The position numbers and the translations under genes were made by a program. A DNA stretch of 64,000 nucleotides from Coremacera marginata (lineage: Eukaryota; Arthropoda; Insecta; Diptera; Sciomyzidae): NCBI GenBank assembly GCA_914767935.1, contig OU612044.1, forward strand, positions 84,926,426 through 84,990,425, written 5' to 3'. Positions 1 through 9,499 of this stretch are shown here, in pieces. Position 1 is the stretch's first letter. Every line of letters begins with the position of its first letter. The notes under the pieces were generated by a model. It ran no database searches. It saw only the letters and a program-made list of their open reading frames with translations, and was not told where the DNA came from.

Positions 1-688
1 AATAATTTCGTTTTTTTTAGTGTTAATAAAGAAATATGCACGAGGCTACGGCTAGCTTGTGCGTTTGCAAATAAGCAAAACAAAGCATTGCGCAAAAAAC
101 AACGATGGGCGCGCGCTAAAGTGCGAGTGCTTAAAAATTCATAACTTTTAAACAATTGCAGATCCCACTCTAATTTTTTTGGTGAATTATCAACAAAGTT
201 CAGGCTGCAATTTAAAAATGTAAAAAAAAATTTAAAGACATGGAAACTCTCCAAATTTTGGTTTGAAATTCAAACTTCCGGTTTCGAAATAGAAAAAAAA
301 AATTGGAATTTCAGATTTGATCCCGGAATTCAAAAATACAGTCAATTTTCTTGTTGTAGCCTGCCGAAAAGTGGCCTGCATTCGGTTCCATTGCGTTAGT
401 GAATTTTTTATTCTATCACGAAATAGCAAGAGTAAAATGCATTTTTTTCCACCCGTTCTCTTAAAGAACAATGAACTCGAAACCAAAAAGAAAAGGTGGA
501 GCAGAAAAACTTAGAATTAAAAAGCAAAAGATTTTAATGGAACAAGCTTCTCAGTCCCAAAATTTAACTATTTCCAAAAACCTTCCACCAGTACTAAAGT
601 TCCTTCCGACAAAACAATTATATCATCGTCTGAATCTGACACCACATCTCCTGAACACGAAGACCTACGTCAAAACAATGATCAAGAT

Positions 689-2799
689 ATGAAAAATGTC
701 GATGTTTCTGTTATTGATGTAGAAGCAGAAAATATTGAACTAGAATTAGAAACTGATAGCAGTGAAACGGAAGCTGATACAAGGGATTTAGAAACTGAGA
801 ATAGTGAAACGGAAGCTGATACAAGGGACTTAGAAACTGAGAATAGTGAAACGGAAGCTGATACATGTGATGAAGAAGATAAAACTAAAATTGATTTGTT
901 TGCAAAACCAGGAAATAAATATGTCGGAGAGTTTTAACTTCATCATCCAATTCAACCTAAAACCAAGTTTTTTGATTCTTCGAAGGTTTACTTTAGAGCA
1001 GATGGTACGAATCGCAAATGGGTTTCGTATTCACATAACCAAAAAACACTTTTCTGTACATTATGCTTGTGTTTTGCTCCATTGCCTGGAAATAGTGCCT
1101 TCGAAAATACAGGAATGAGTGACTGGAAACATACATATCAGAGAATTTCTGAACATGAAAATAGTAAAAGACATAGCAATTCTGTTGTTACATATTTTAC
1201 GCTCAGTGGCTCAAAAAATTTGGATGTATTACTGTTTGAAAAACAAGAAAGCATAAAAAAACAAAAAATTAAAAATAACATAGAAATTGTTAATATCGTT
1301 GTTAACATCGTTAAAATGATTGGAAAAAGAGGTCTTAGCTTTCGAGGAAAACATGAAAACATCTTGTCTCTGCAAAATATAAATTTGGATCATGGAAATT
1401 TTTTAGAAATTTTGTTATTATTGAAACAACATAATTCCACATTAGAGCTTCATATTGATAATTTGATTAAAAAGCAAAAAAGCTTTAAAGATCCAAAATG
1501 TAAAGGTCGTGGATCTAAAATTACTTTTTTTTCAAAAACAACAGTAAACCAAATTGTTGAAACAATAAATATCCTTCTTAAACAAAAAATTGCTGATCAA
1601 ATTAAAAGCGCTGGAATGTTCTCTATTCAAATTGATACATCGCAGGATGTATCTGTTAAAGAGCAGTGTTATGTCATAGTGAGATATGTTTATGAAGGTG
1701 ACATACATGAACGAATATTCGGTATGAAAACCTGCAATGATACAACTGGAAAAGGACTTTGCAATTTTATTGGAAATATATTCAAAACATATGACATTGA
1801 TATGACTAAATGTGTAAGTTCCTCTACTGATGGGGCTTCAAACATGCGAGGAGAATATAATGGCTTACGGTCCTGGTTGGAAAAAATCACGAAATTTCAA
1901 ATTTATGTTTGGTGCTATTCACATAAATTAAATCTAATTTTGAAAGACATAACTTCTGAAACCATTAAATCAATTTCTTTATTTGGACTCATAGCAGAAA
2001 TTATAAATTTTTTACGAGAAGGATATAAAAGAATGACTGTGCTTCGGCAATATACAAAAACTATTATTTCTGCAATCGGAAATACGAGATGGTGGTCTAC
2101 TGATGCCGCCTTACGGAAAATATTTGGTAATTACGGCGACCCAGATACGTCAATATTTTATGAACTATCTCTGACATTAAATCACATTAAAAATGATTCT
2201 TCTTTTCCTGCACATGCTCGTTTAAAGCTTCAAATTTATTAGATAATTTGTTTAAATACGAAACCGTATTGATGGCTTATATATATTTAAAGTTATTTGT
2301 GAGTACAACTGCTTTATCAAAATATTTACAGACAGGAAATCTAGTATTATCACCAGCAGTAGCTATGATTCATGCTACGGTCGATATTATATCAACTGAT
2401 TTAAATAATTTTGAAATGATAAAAAGAGATTGTTATACATTTATTCATTTCGTTAATAATAAGTTTGAAAATTATTCAAATAATGGTGAAACTGAAATAA
2501 ATAATATTCAATTAAATCTACCTGTAATCAGAAAAAAAAGTAATGAAAATAAAACCAAAGAGACAATTGATGCAGAAAATATGGATAAATTTGAAAAAAA
2601 CATTTTTAAAAAAATATATCCACGAGTCATAGATGATTTTAAGGAACGATTTATAAATAACGAAGGCTTCTTTGCTGAAATTCAATATCTACAACCAACT
2701 TTTTTTCTGAAAAATGCTCGTTCAGAACATTTTAAAACTTTAGGAGCAGTTATGGAAAAGCTGGACTTAAAATTCGTTATGTCAGATTTTTTGGAAGAA
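689..2799 (+). pseudogene. hAT transposase, N-terminal and central part, broken
   Basis: The reading frame holds from 689 to 2242 except for one TAA at 935-937. The first ~80 codons are acidic, with three copies of a 42-bp (14-residue) unit rich in E, T and D. Next comes a TTF-type zinc finger: the CTLCLCFAP motif near 1054-1080, then NSAF and a W-K-H / SKRH region. This is typical of the ZMYM1 / '52 kDa repressor'-like hAT group. The catalytic core follows (FSIQIDTSQD, STDGASNMRG, YSHKLNL, RWWS). Near 2221-2240 a one-base loss shifts the frame; the protein resumes at about 2240 (LDNLFKYETVL) and runs to 2799, where the mariner interrupts it. At least three lesions, so non-functional. Confidence 0.85.
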
Positions 2800-2801
2800 T
2801 A

Positions 2802-3000
2802 AAGGGTGATTTTTTAAGAGCTTGATAACTTTTTTTTTAAAAAAACGCATAAAATTTGCAAAATCTCATCGGTTCTTTATTTGAAACGTTAGATTGGTCC
2901 ATGACATTTACTTTTTGAAGATAATTTCATTTATATGTTGACCGCGGCTGCGTCTTAGGTGGTCCATTCGGAAAGTCCAATTTTGGGCAACTTTTTCGAG
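2802..3000 (+). repeat. left arm of ~199-bp terminal inverted repeat of the rosa copy
   Basis: Nearly identical in reverse complement to 3536-3734. Similarity stops at GGCAACTTTTTCGA, about 3000. The arm contains the terminal TIR, an A/T homopolymer tract and the last ~30 codons of the transposase. Confidence 0.85.
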
Positions 3001-3576
3001 CATTTCGGCCGGAATAGCCCGAATTTCTTCGGAAATGTTGTCTTCCAAAGCTGGAATAGTTGCTGGCTTATTTCTGTAGACTTTAGACTTGACGTAGCCC
3101 CACAAAAAATAGTCTAAAGGCGTCAAATCGCATGATCTTGGTGGCCAACTTACCGGTCCATTTCTTGAGATTAATTGTTCTCCGAAGTTTTCCCTCAAAA
3201 TGGCCATAGAATCGCGAGCTGTGTGGCATGTAGCGCGATCTTGTTGAAACCACATGTCAACCAAGTTCAGTTCTTCCATTTTTGGCAACAAAAAGTTTGT
3301 TAGCATCGAACGATAGCGATCGCCATTCACCGTAACGTTGCGTCCAACAGCATCTTTGAAAAAATACGGTCCAATGATTCCACCAGCGTACAAACCACAC
3401 CAAACAGTGCATTTTTCGGGATGCATGGCCAGTTCTTGAAGGGCTTCTGGTTGCTCTTCACTCCAAATGCGGCAATTTTGCTTATTTACGTAGCCATTCA
3501 ACCAGAAATGAGCCTCATCGCTGAACAAAAAGTTGTCGAAAAAGTTGCCCAAAATTGGACTTTCCGAATGGACCAC
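2908..3576 (-). pseudogene. rosa/mariner transposase, N-terminus replaced
   Basis: The 222-residue frame holds the whole DDD catalytic core. The first Asp is in LFSDEAHFWLNG (residue 20), the second in WFQQDRATCHTA (113) and the third in DLTPLDYFLWG (155). I count 41 residues between the second and third Asp, which matches the DD41D signature of the rosa family, first known from tephritid flies. The N-terminal helix-turn-helix DNA-binding region is absent. The first ~13 residues are read from the inverted terminal copy and are not native. The frame ends normally at 2908. It could not bind its own ends, so it is presumed inactive. Confidence 0.85.
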
Positions 3577-3734
3577 CTAAGACGCAGCCGCGGTCAACAT
3601 TTAAATGAAATTATCTTCAAAAAGTAAATGTCATGGACCAAGCTAACGTTTCAAATAAAGAACCGATGAGATTTTGCAAATTTTATGCGTTTTTTTTAAA
3701 AAAAAAGTTATCAAGCTCTTAAAAAATCACCCTT
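3536..3734 (-). repeat. right arm of ~199-bp terminal inverted repeat of the rosa copy
   Basis: Inverted partner of 2802-3000. A plus-strand reading of this arm ends in residues QNWTFRMDHLRRSRGQ, the same C-terminus as the minus-strand transposase, showing that a coding 3' end was copied here. Confidence 0.85.
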
Positions 3735-3737
3735 TAT

Positions 3738-4175
3738 AAAGACTTCGTGGAAAAATGGGAGTATTTAAAGAAAAATTTATCCGAAAAATATGTTGCTGCA
3801 AAGTTTGATTTCGATACTGATGGTGCGGATGCAGATGCGGAAGAAATGAATGAATGCAAGCGATGCAAGAACTGCTTAGTTTGTTGCTTTAAGGTTTTGC
3901 ATGAGTATAATTTGTATAGACAGGCATACAAAAACGTTTATTATATGATGAAAATTGTGCTGACTTTGTCAGTGACTCAAGTACAATGCGAACGCACATT
4001 TAATATTCTCAAATATATAAAAAACCAATTAAGAAACAGACTAAGTGATGAGCATGTAGATGCATTAAATGTTATGAATGGGAATAAAGATTTTTTGATG
4101 AGTATCGAAAATGAAGTAATAATAAAAGAAATATGTAAGGAAAGTGCTGAATTTTCTAAAAATTTAATATTTTAA
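3738..4175 (+). pseudogene. hAT transposase C-terminal part with dimerisation domain
   Basis: Continuation of the hAT protein on the other side of the mariner. It shows the C-terminal hAT dimerisation motif: LTLSVTQVQCERTFNILK, then NRLSDEHVDALNVM. The stop TAA is at 4173-4175, followed by an AATAAA at about 4187. It lies in the frame that continues from 2799 once the mariner and one TA are disregarded, so the mariner arrived after the hAT was coding. Confidence 0.85.
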
Positions 4176-4231
4176 ATAATTTTCTTAATAAAGACGTTAT
4201 TTTATACATAAAATTTGTGTATTTTTTGAAT

Positions 4232-4301
4232 TTTTTTTTTTAGAAAGTGGGCCGGTTTTCAAAAAACTCCCGGTAAGAATTTCATAGCCAGTCCAACCCT
4301 G
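4232..4301 (+). repeat. 3' terminal region / TIR of the hAT element
   Basis: Ends ...CCAGTCCAACCCTG. The reverse complement starts CAGGGTTGGACTGG, the CAGGG-type start common among hAT elements. A poly-T stretch and a GGGCCGG box precede it. No inverted partner was found in the window. Confidence 0.6.
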
Positions 4302-6711
4302 CATTCAACAAACATTTAAAAATATATACGATTGTTCAAAAATATATGTAAAAAAATCAAAAAAACGAAAACCTTATCCGTGGTTAACCGAAGAACTTAT
4401 AAAATGCTGTGACAATAGGGACAAACTTCATAAAAAATGGTTATCGAAACCCAAAAATAAAAACATTGAAAAGAGTACAAACAATTTAGAAACGTGTTAA
4501 ATAGAAAGTTAGAACGTGCAAGAAATGATTTCTATAAACAACAACTGTACGAAAACAAAAACGATATAAAAAAAACTTGGCAAATAATAATTGAAATTAT
4601 CGGGGAAAAAAGTGTTAGTCTAGATGAAACCTTAATAAAAAACTTTATAAACGAACAGCTTGACTCACTCACAAACAAATTTGCAAATAATTTTAATGAA
4701 AATATTAAGCAAACTGTTCATGAATGTGTCATTAAAACAATGCAAACTACAGAATTCACTCTAGAAAACTCAATATTTATCGATAATGTAAGTGAAATTG
4801 AAGTTTTTAATATAATTAATAGCTTAAATGTACAAAAAGGTCCAGGGCACGACGTGATTCGTCCAAAAGATTTAAAAAACAATGCTATTGTTACGACTCC
4901 TGTCATAACAAAAGTAGTGAATATAAGCCTAACAAAATAAGCTTCCACAAGCACTTAAGCTCTCCATAATTAGGCCAATTTATAAAAGCGGAGTAAAATG
5001 CGATGTCGGAAACTACCGGCCAATAGCGATACTGCCAATTTTTGGAAAAAATTATTGAGGAAATTGTATCCCGTAGACTCAAAGCATTTATTGAAAAATA
5101 TCGTATCATTGAAAATAACCAATATGGCTTTCAAAAAGACAAGAACATTAATAAACTACTGGGCAATTTTGCAAACGATATTAACGGAAACCTAAGCAAA
5201 AACTACCACAGCTTAGTACTTTTCGTAGATTTTAGCAAAGCTTTTGATACGCTGTCGCACAAAACACTGCTGGAATCACTTCATAATGCTGAATTTCGAG
5301 GCAATTGCCATAAATGGTTTGAAAACTACCTGACACTACGGTCCTATCGAGTCAAAATAGAGGATAAACTAAGCGGCGAAATTGATGTAAACCACGGCGT
5401 TCCTCAAGGCTCAAAACTGGGACCGCTTCTGTACATCATATATGCAAATGGCATGCTGAGGGCGTTAAAAAACAGCAAAGCGTACGCTTATGCAGATGAC
5501 ACGGCCATAGTAGTTGCGCATACGGACGTTAAAATTGCAACAAAAATCATGCAAGGTGAACTTGACATCATAACTAGATGGTCACATGACAATGGTCTGA
5601 CTATCAATGCTGCAAAAACTAAGCTTATGCATATACGCCCACCACACATCCAACGCGTCGAAATTCAAATCAAATTTCACGAAACGTCATGTCTGCATAA
5701 CCGCCCAATTACAAGCAGCTCAGATGATAACTGTCAAACTGTTATCGAAGTGGTGGACGAATACAAATACTTAGGAGTTATAGTTGATTGTCATTTAAAA
5801 TGGAATTTACACATTAAGCAATTACGAGCCAAACTGCGCAGAGCATCATATATGTTACACCATCTTAGCTTTGCGTGTAGCTACGCCGTCCTAAAACAAG
5901 CGTACTTTGCGCTCTGTGAGACATATATTCGCCACGGTATCACAGCGTGGGGTTCATGAACTCACTGCCGTGATCTACAAAGCAGCCAAAATAGTATTCT
6001 CAAAATACTGGCTAAAAGAAACAACTTCAGCAGATACAACCACACTTCTCCACTGTGTTACCAACTTCAAGTCCTTACGGTTGAAAATCTATTCAAATGC
6101 ATTTTATTGAATGAATTCTTCAGTGATTCTCGCTTCAGAAACCCTATTCGACATGAGTACAACACGCGACGCCGAATGGAAGGAAGATTTGAAGTTCTGA
6201 AATTCCACAACAACTATGGAAAAAATAGACTTGATGTCACAGTACCAAAAATATTAAATGAACTCCCGCCAAACATCGTAAATATTAATAATGCTCAAAA
6301 ACAATATAGAAGTAAAATCATAAAATCATTCTATGCACAAAACTAGATCGGTTCCGTCATATCTTAACATCTTAATACTTATTATTTTTTAAAAACATAC
6401 AAACTTATATTTCTATTTAGGCTTTTCAAAATTTTAAAGTACCACAATGTTTTATATGTTATTCAACTGTAAATTTAATTTTCGGTAAATTTTTTATTTA
6501 TTTTATGTAATTGTTTTTTAAATTGAAGATCATTTGCTGAATTCAATAATTTAATTATTTATATTAGGAATTAATTAATTAGAATTAGTAATTAGCTTAT
6601 ATTATTTCAAATTTTCTCGCAGACAAGCCTTAAGGCTTCGCGAGATACAGGAAAATGTAAACATTAATAGTAAAAAGAAATATTGAAATAAAACTCAAAC
6701 TCAAAACTTAT
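4302..6711 (+). mobile_element. non-LTR retrotransposon (CR1/Jockey-superclade), 3' half
   Basis: Starts abruptly next to the hAT terminus inside the endonuclease-RT linker; the endonuclease part is presumably upstream of the hAT and outside the window. It contains RT and the C-terminal region, a 3' UTR (6347-6690) and ends in AATAAAACTCAAACTCAAAA, a short ACTCAA-type tandem tail rather than poly(A), as in CR1-like LINEs. Confidence 0.8.
4320..6346 (+). pseudogene. LINE ORF2: linker, reverse transcriptase and C-terminal region, frameshifted
   Basis: Linker residues (KRKPYPWLTEELIKCC) read from about 4365. RT begins in GPGHDVIRPKDL (4838-4873), breaks near 4930-5040, and continues 5042-5959 with NYRPIAILP, FVDFSKAFDTLSHK (RT motif A), GVPQGSKLGPLLY and AYADDTAIVV (the YADD catalytic motif C). 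A frameshift near 5950 leads into the C-terminal LINE tail, which ends in FYAQN* at 6346. At least three frame breaks make it inactive. The clade is given as CR1/Jockey-like from the motif style and short-repeat tail; a finer name needs phylogeny. Confidence 0.8.
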
Positions 6712-7165
6712 ATCATATGCAAGTATTTATTAATATTACTATAAATATTACTAATTGCTTTCAATAATTCTTAAAAAACATATATACCTATATTTTAAGA
6801 ACTACCTTAAGAAGTCTTATGCCAAATATTTTCATTAAGTAACAGGTTGCTACAACAAAAAAGTTCTAACGTTTTACTTCATGAAAGTATTTCGCATAAG
6901 AGCTCTTAAAAAACATATACGATTTTAAGAATTTTTGTAAATAATAAATATGAAAATAAAGAATGCCACAATTTATTATCAAATAAATATTACTTTTTAT
7001 AAATAACATTAATAAAATAATTCAGACATTAAATACTTTTTATACTAATTCATATCATATTACGAAATTGAGATCTAAGATAACTCTTTATTAATTACAT
7101 TAATAAAATTATTCATACAGTAAATGAATAATATATTAATTCATATCATATTACGAAATTGAGAT
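6712..7165. repeat. A+T-rich spacer with a diverged direct duplication
   Basis: No gene seen. About 80% A+T. A ~75-bp block ending TTACGAAATTGAGATCT occurs twice in direct orientation, around 7003-7077 and 7092-7167, with small differences, so it is a local tandem duplication. Upstream (6720-7000) there is nothing beyond A+T-rich sequence. Confidence 0.5.
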
Positions 7166-7400
7166 CTTGGATAAGGAACATAAGATTCTTTTGGAAATTG
7201 TCACTAAATACCTGCACATCTTAGAAAATAAGCAATCGGATAAGTATCACGCGGAGGAGAAGGAAAAAAACTTAAAGAATTGACTTTAATTTTACGAATT
7301 TAAAGAAACGAGCGACTGCTGAAAAAAAGTCAAAATAATGGACAAACAAGAATTTGAATTGCGCAGGAAGAAGCTTTAAGTGCGCATTCAGCATATGACT
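7166..7400 (+). pseudogene. Harbinger-type Myb/SANT protein, internally deleted copy
   Basis: Plus-strand translation gives ILLEIVTKYLHILENKQSD, matching the minus-strand LLKILTKYKDIIENKQSDKY at 8130-8210. After a gap, MDKQEFELRRKKL (from 7338) matches MDKQEFELLKKEL at 7590-7625 minus. So both ends of the same Myb/SANT-like ORF are present here in opposite orientation, with the middle lost. These proteins are the second ORF of PIF/Harbinger transposons (annotated in insects as zeste-like). Non-functional. Confidence 0.65.
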
Positions 7401-7460
7401 GAAAAGCACATTTAAAAAATAATGGTTGAAAATTAAATCTACGACTAAATACCGAATATA

Positions 7461-7569
7461 TTTAAGTAAAGTATGTGAATCAAAGTACCTTACTGAAAAC
7501 ATAAATAATACTTCAATCCACATTAGATATGTGTATATGAGTACTTCGATTCACATACTTTACTTAAAT
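7461..7569. repeat. inverted repeat joining the two Harbinger fragments
   Basis: Arm TTTAAGTAAAGTATGTGAAT begins at 7461 and its reverse complement occupies about 7541-7569. Arms are ~28 bp with one or two mismatches and a ~52-nt loop. It lies exactly between the two opposed Myb/SANT fragments, so it is the centre of an inverted duplication. Confidence 0.7.
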
Positions 7570-8227
7570 GCATCTTGAAGCACTTGAAGCTCCTTCTTGA
7601 GTAGTTCAAATTCTTGTTTGTCCATTTTATGCTTTTCCTCTGACCATGTTGTCTCCTTCAAGTTTTCATCCCATTGCTGTGCTCTCAGCTTAGGATTTGT
7701 TGCAGTTTTCAGCTTTTGCGGATTGCATTTTTGCCTTCTGATGGACTTCATACTTTTATCTGGCTTTTCCACCGCTGAAAAAAAAAACAGATAATATGTA
7801 CACTGTTGCACTAAGTATATAAATAGTTCGGTTCTTAGTGGTTTCATCTACCACTTCCTCCTGACTTTGATCCATGCTGCCATCCAGAACATCGACATCA
7901 TTTTCCTGCCGCTCATTTAAAATCGACCGCACTTTGTCATCCGTTGTAGTCAGCAACAATTTTGCAGGCGGACCTCCACCAGTCGCGTACAACGACCTTT
8001 TTTCAGCCTTTTTTCATTAACTCCTTCTTGAGGTTATAGTATTTGGTTCTTAGAACCTTTACACTCCTAAACGTACATTGCACACTCTGGGAATTGTACT
8101 CGAACTCAATTTTAATCCAAGTTTTTTCCATCTCCTCCTCGTGATATTTATCCGATTGCTTATTTTCTATGATGTCCTTGTATTTAGTGAGAATTTTCAA
8201 AAGAAAATCTGTTTCTTTTTCGAGCAT
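7560..8227 (-). pseudogene. Harbinger-type Myb/SANT-like DNA-binding protein, broken
   Basis: The first part (8227-8003) starts at an ATG and reads MLEKETDFLLKILTKYKDII..., a Myb/SANT-like domain of about 70 residues with the conserved Trp (EKTWIKIEFEYNS) and a YYNLKKEL helix end. A one-base shift near 8005 moves to the next frame (YATGGGPPAK, then an acidic DDKV...DVDVLDG stretch, 7992-7840). A polypyrimidine tract ending CAG near 7775 looks like a 3' splice site before the last part, KPDKSMKSIRRQKC...KMDKQEFELLKKELQ (7776-7560), a basic then coiled-coil-like tail. No Harbinger DDE nuclease ORF is nearby, so this is a partial element. Confidence 0.65.
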
Positions 8228-8254
8228 TTTTTGAATTACGCAAAAGAAAAGCAT

Positions 8255-8307
8255 GAGGTCGGCCGAAACCCGGACACGTGTTGTTACGGGCACATAAGTA
8301 AGTAAGT
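8255..8307 (+). mobile_element. 53-bp 5'-truncated RTE copy with perfect TSD
   Basis: The sequence GAGGTCGGCCGAAACCCGGA...TAAGTAAGTAAGT is the 3' tail of the RTE LINE found at 28317-28371. It is flanked by perfect 13-bp duplications AAAAGAAAAGCAT at 8242-8254 and 8308-8320. It is a dead-on-arrival insertion, just upstream of the Myb/SANT start codon. Confidence 0.9.
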
Positions 8308-8329
8308 AAAAGAAAAGCATTTAAAGCAA

Positions 8330-8492
8330 AAGTCGAAAACATATGTTTTATAGAGTATTGCCATATCTTTTTAACAAAATTGCCATTAGTTAACTAAAGC
8401 ATTGTGAAACTCAAATCATGAAAAGTCATAGTTAACTAACAGCCTTTAGTTTAGTTAACCAATTGGTTAACTAATGTTCGTGAAACCGGCCC
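8330..8492. repeat. Harbinger-like terminal region with repeated GTTAAC motifs
   Basis: Contains four GTTAACTAA-like motifs (about 8388, 8431, 8453, 8466), two of them forming the palindrome AGTTAACCAATTGGTTAACT. It ends GTGAAACCGGCCC followed by TTA, the 3-bp target typical of PIF/Harbinger. Read inward the terminus is GGGCCGGTTTCACGAAC. The matching left terminus was not found. Function inferred as the transposase-binding subterminal region. Confidence 0.5.
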
Positions 8493-8495
8493 TTA

Positions 8496-9330
8496 ATGGA
8501 CCAGACATTCGTCGCTTTACGTGAAACGAAATTGTTTGAAAACGCACTCAATTCTTTGAGTTGTAGATAAATCCTTGGAATTCATCGTTCTCGGATTTTA
8601 TCGATCCGGAAATTGGTTCATACTGGCTGAAGACATACAGTGAGTTTCTCAAAATATTAACGTTCACATGTCATCAAAAACTACTTTTTTGCATTGGCAT
8701 GCAGAAAAATTCGACGAGCAAACACCAGCCGAACCACCATCAAAAGCTTAATTTCCTTTAAGGCGATATTTGTTGGAATTTTCTGATGGGTGATTTCGAT
8801 TTGTAAAAATCAGGAAAATGAAATGGAACGAAAATGGAAATAAATCCAATTAAATAAAATATTATTTTTTTCAGTGGAAAGTCACGACAAAATTGACTAA
8901 ATCGATTTAATTTTTTTCAAATTGTTTTTTTTTAATGTAAAGTCGATTTCAATCGATTTAAATTATTACATCGTCAAAAATTAACAAAAATCTTTTTTTT
9001 ATACTTTGGACTACAATTGATTTTCAAGTATCTTGAAAACTAGAGCTATCCTTAAAAAATGCTAAACACCATTGAAAGCAGCGGAATCGAATTGATTTGT
9101 CTTCCTGGGTGCCCCATTTAATGGATTTTGATACAAGCACAGTGTATTTAAAGCAGGGTTCTGAAAATTCACTCACAATCACTTACTTGCAGAACACAAC
9201 ACACAATTTTATTTTCATTTCATGTGTTGTGTGCAACCGAGTTGGCGTGCTGTTGACTATTCTTCATGAGTTCTTCTTTTTAATATTTGTTTACGATGCA
9301 CGTACACAAACAGTGATCGATCGCAACGGT
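8496..9330. other. intergenic, no gene recognised
   Basis: A short stretch near 8605-8660 translates without stops (DFIDPEIGSYWLKTYSEF) and could be a protein fossil, but I cannot identify it. The rest is A+T-rich. Confidence 0.4.
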
Positions 9331-9337
9331 CCACTGT

Positions 9338-9482
9338 GGCTGCGTATCGAACTTGTGTAAGGTTCACAATGTTCGTGTGGGATAATTCATTCATAAGACA
9401 AAAATGAAGAAAATTGTATTCACGAGGGAATGAATTATCCCACACGAACATTGTGAAGCTAACACAAGTTCGATACGCAGCT
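9338..9482. repeat. long hairpin (~55-bp arms)
   Basis: The left arm 9338-9392 (starting GGCTGCGTATCGAACTTGTG) is repeated in reverse complement at 9428-9482 with few mismatches, leaving a ~35-nt loop. Possibly a remnant of a MITE or foldback element. No flanking duplication was seen. Confidence 0.8.
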
Positions 9483-9499
9483 ACAGCGAACCGCACAGT

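Larger units (their letters stand above)
2802..3734 (-). mobile_element. rosa-type (DD41D) mariner with foldback ends
   Basis: Inserted in the hAT transposase at a TA dinucleotide duplicated on both sides (2800-2801 and 3735-3736), as expected for IS630-Tc1-mariner elements. Both ends start AAGGGTGATTTTTTAAGAGC read inward. Unlike a normal mariner, the two ends are the same sequence in inverted orientation for about 199 bp, including the coding C-terminus of the transposase. The element therefore lost its transposase 5' end and carries a second inverted copy of its 3' end there. Confidence 0.85.
1..4301 (+). mobile_element. hAT element with TTF zinc-finger transposase, 5' end outside window
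   Basis: Seen: a broken transposase frame (689-4175) and a 3' terminus ending at 4301 whose reverse complement starts CAGGGTTGGACTGG, a hAT-like TIR. No matching 5' TIR occurs in 1-688, so the left end is probably upstream of the window. Bases 1-688 are A+T-rich with only short frames. At 4302 the sequence changes at once to LINE coding DNA, so this hAT sits inside that LINE. The first eight bases after it (CATTCAAC) would be the right copy of its 8-bp target duplication. A rosa mariner (2802-3734) interrupts it. Family assignment rests on the zinc finger plus the C-terminal dimerisation motif. Confidence 0.8.

Noticed and set aside
8605..8660. Possible host exon (DFIDPEIGSYWLKT)
   Set aside because: Too short, no splice-site support, no recognisable protein.
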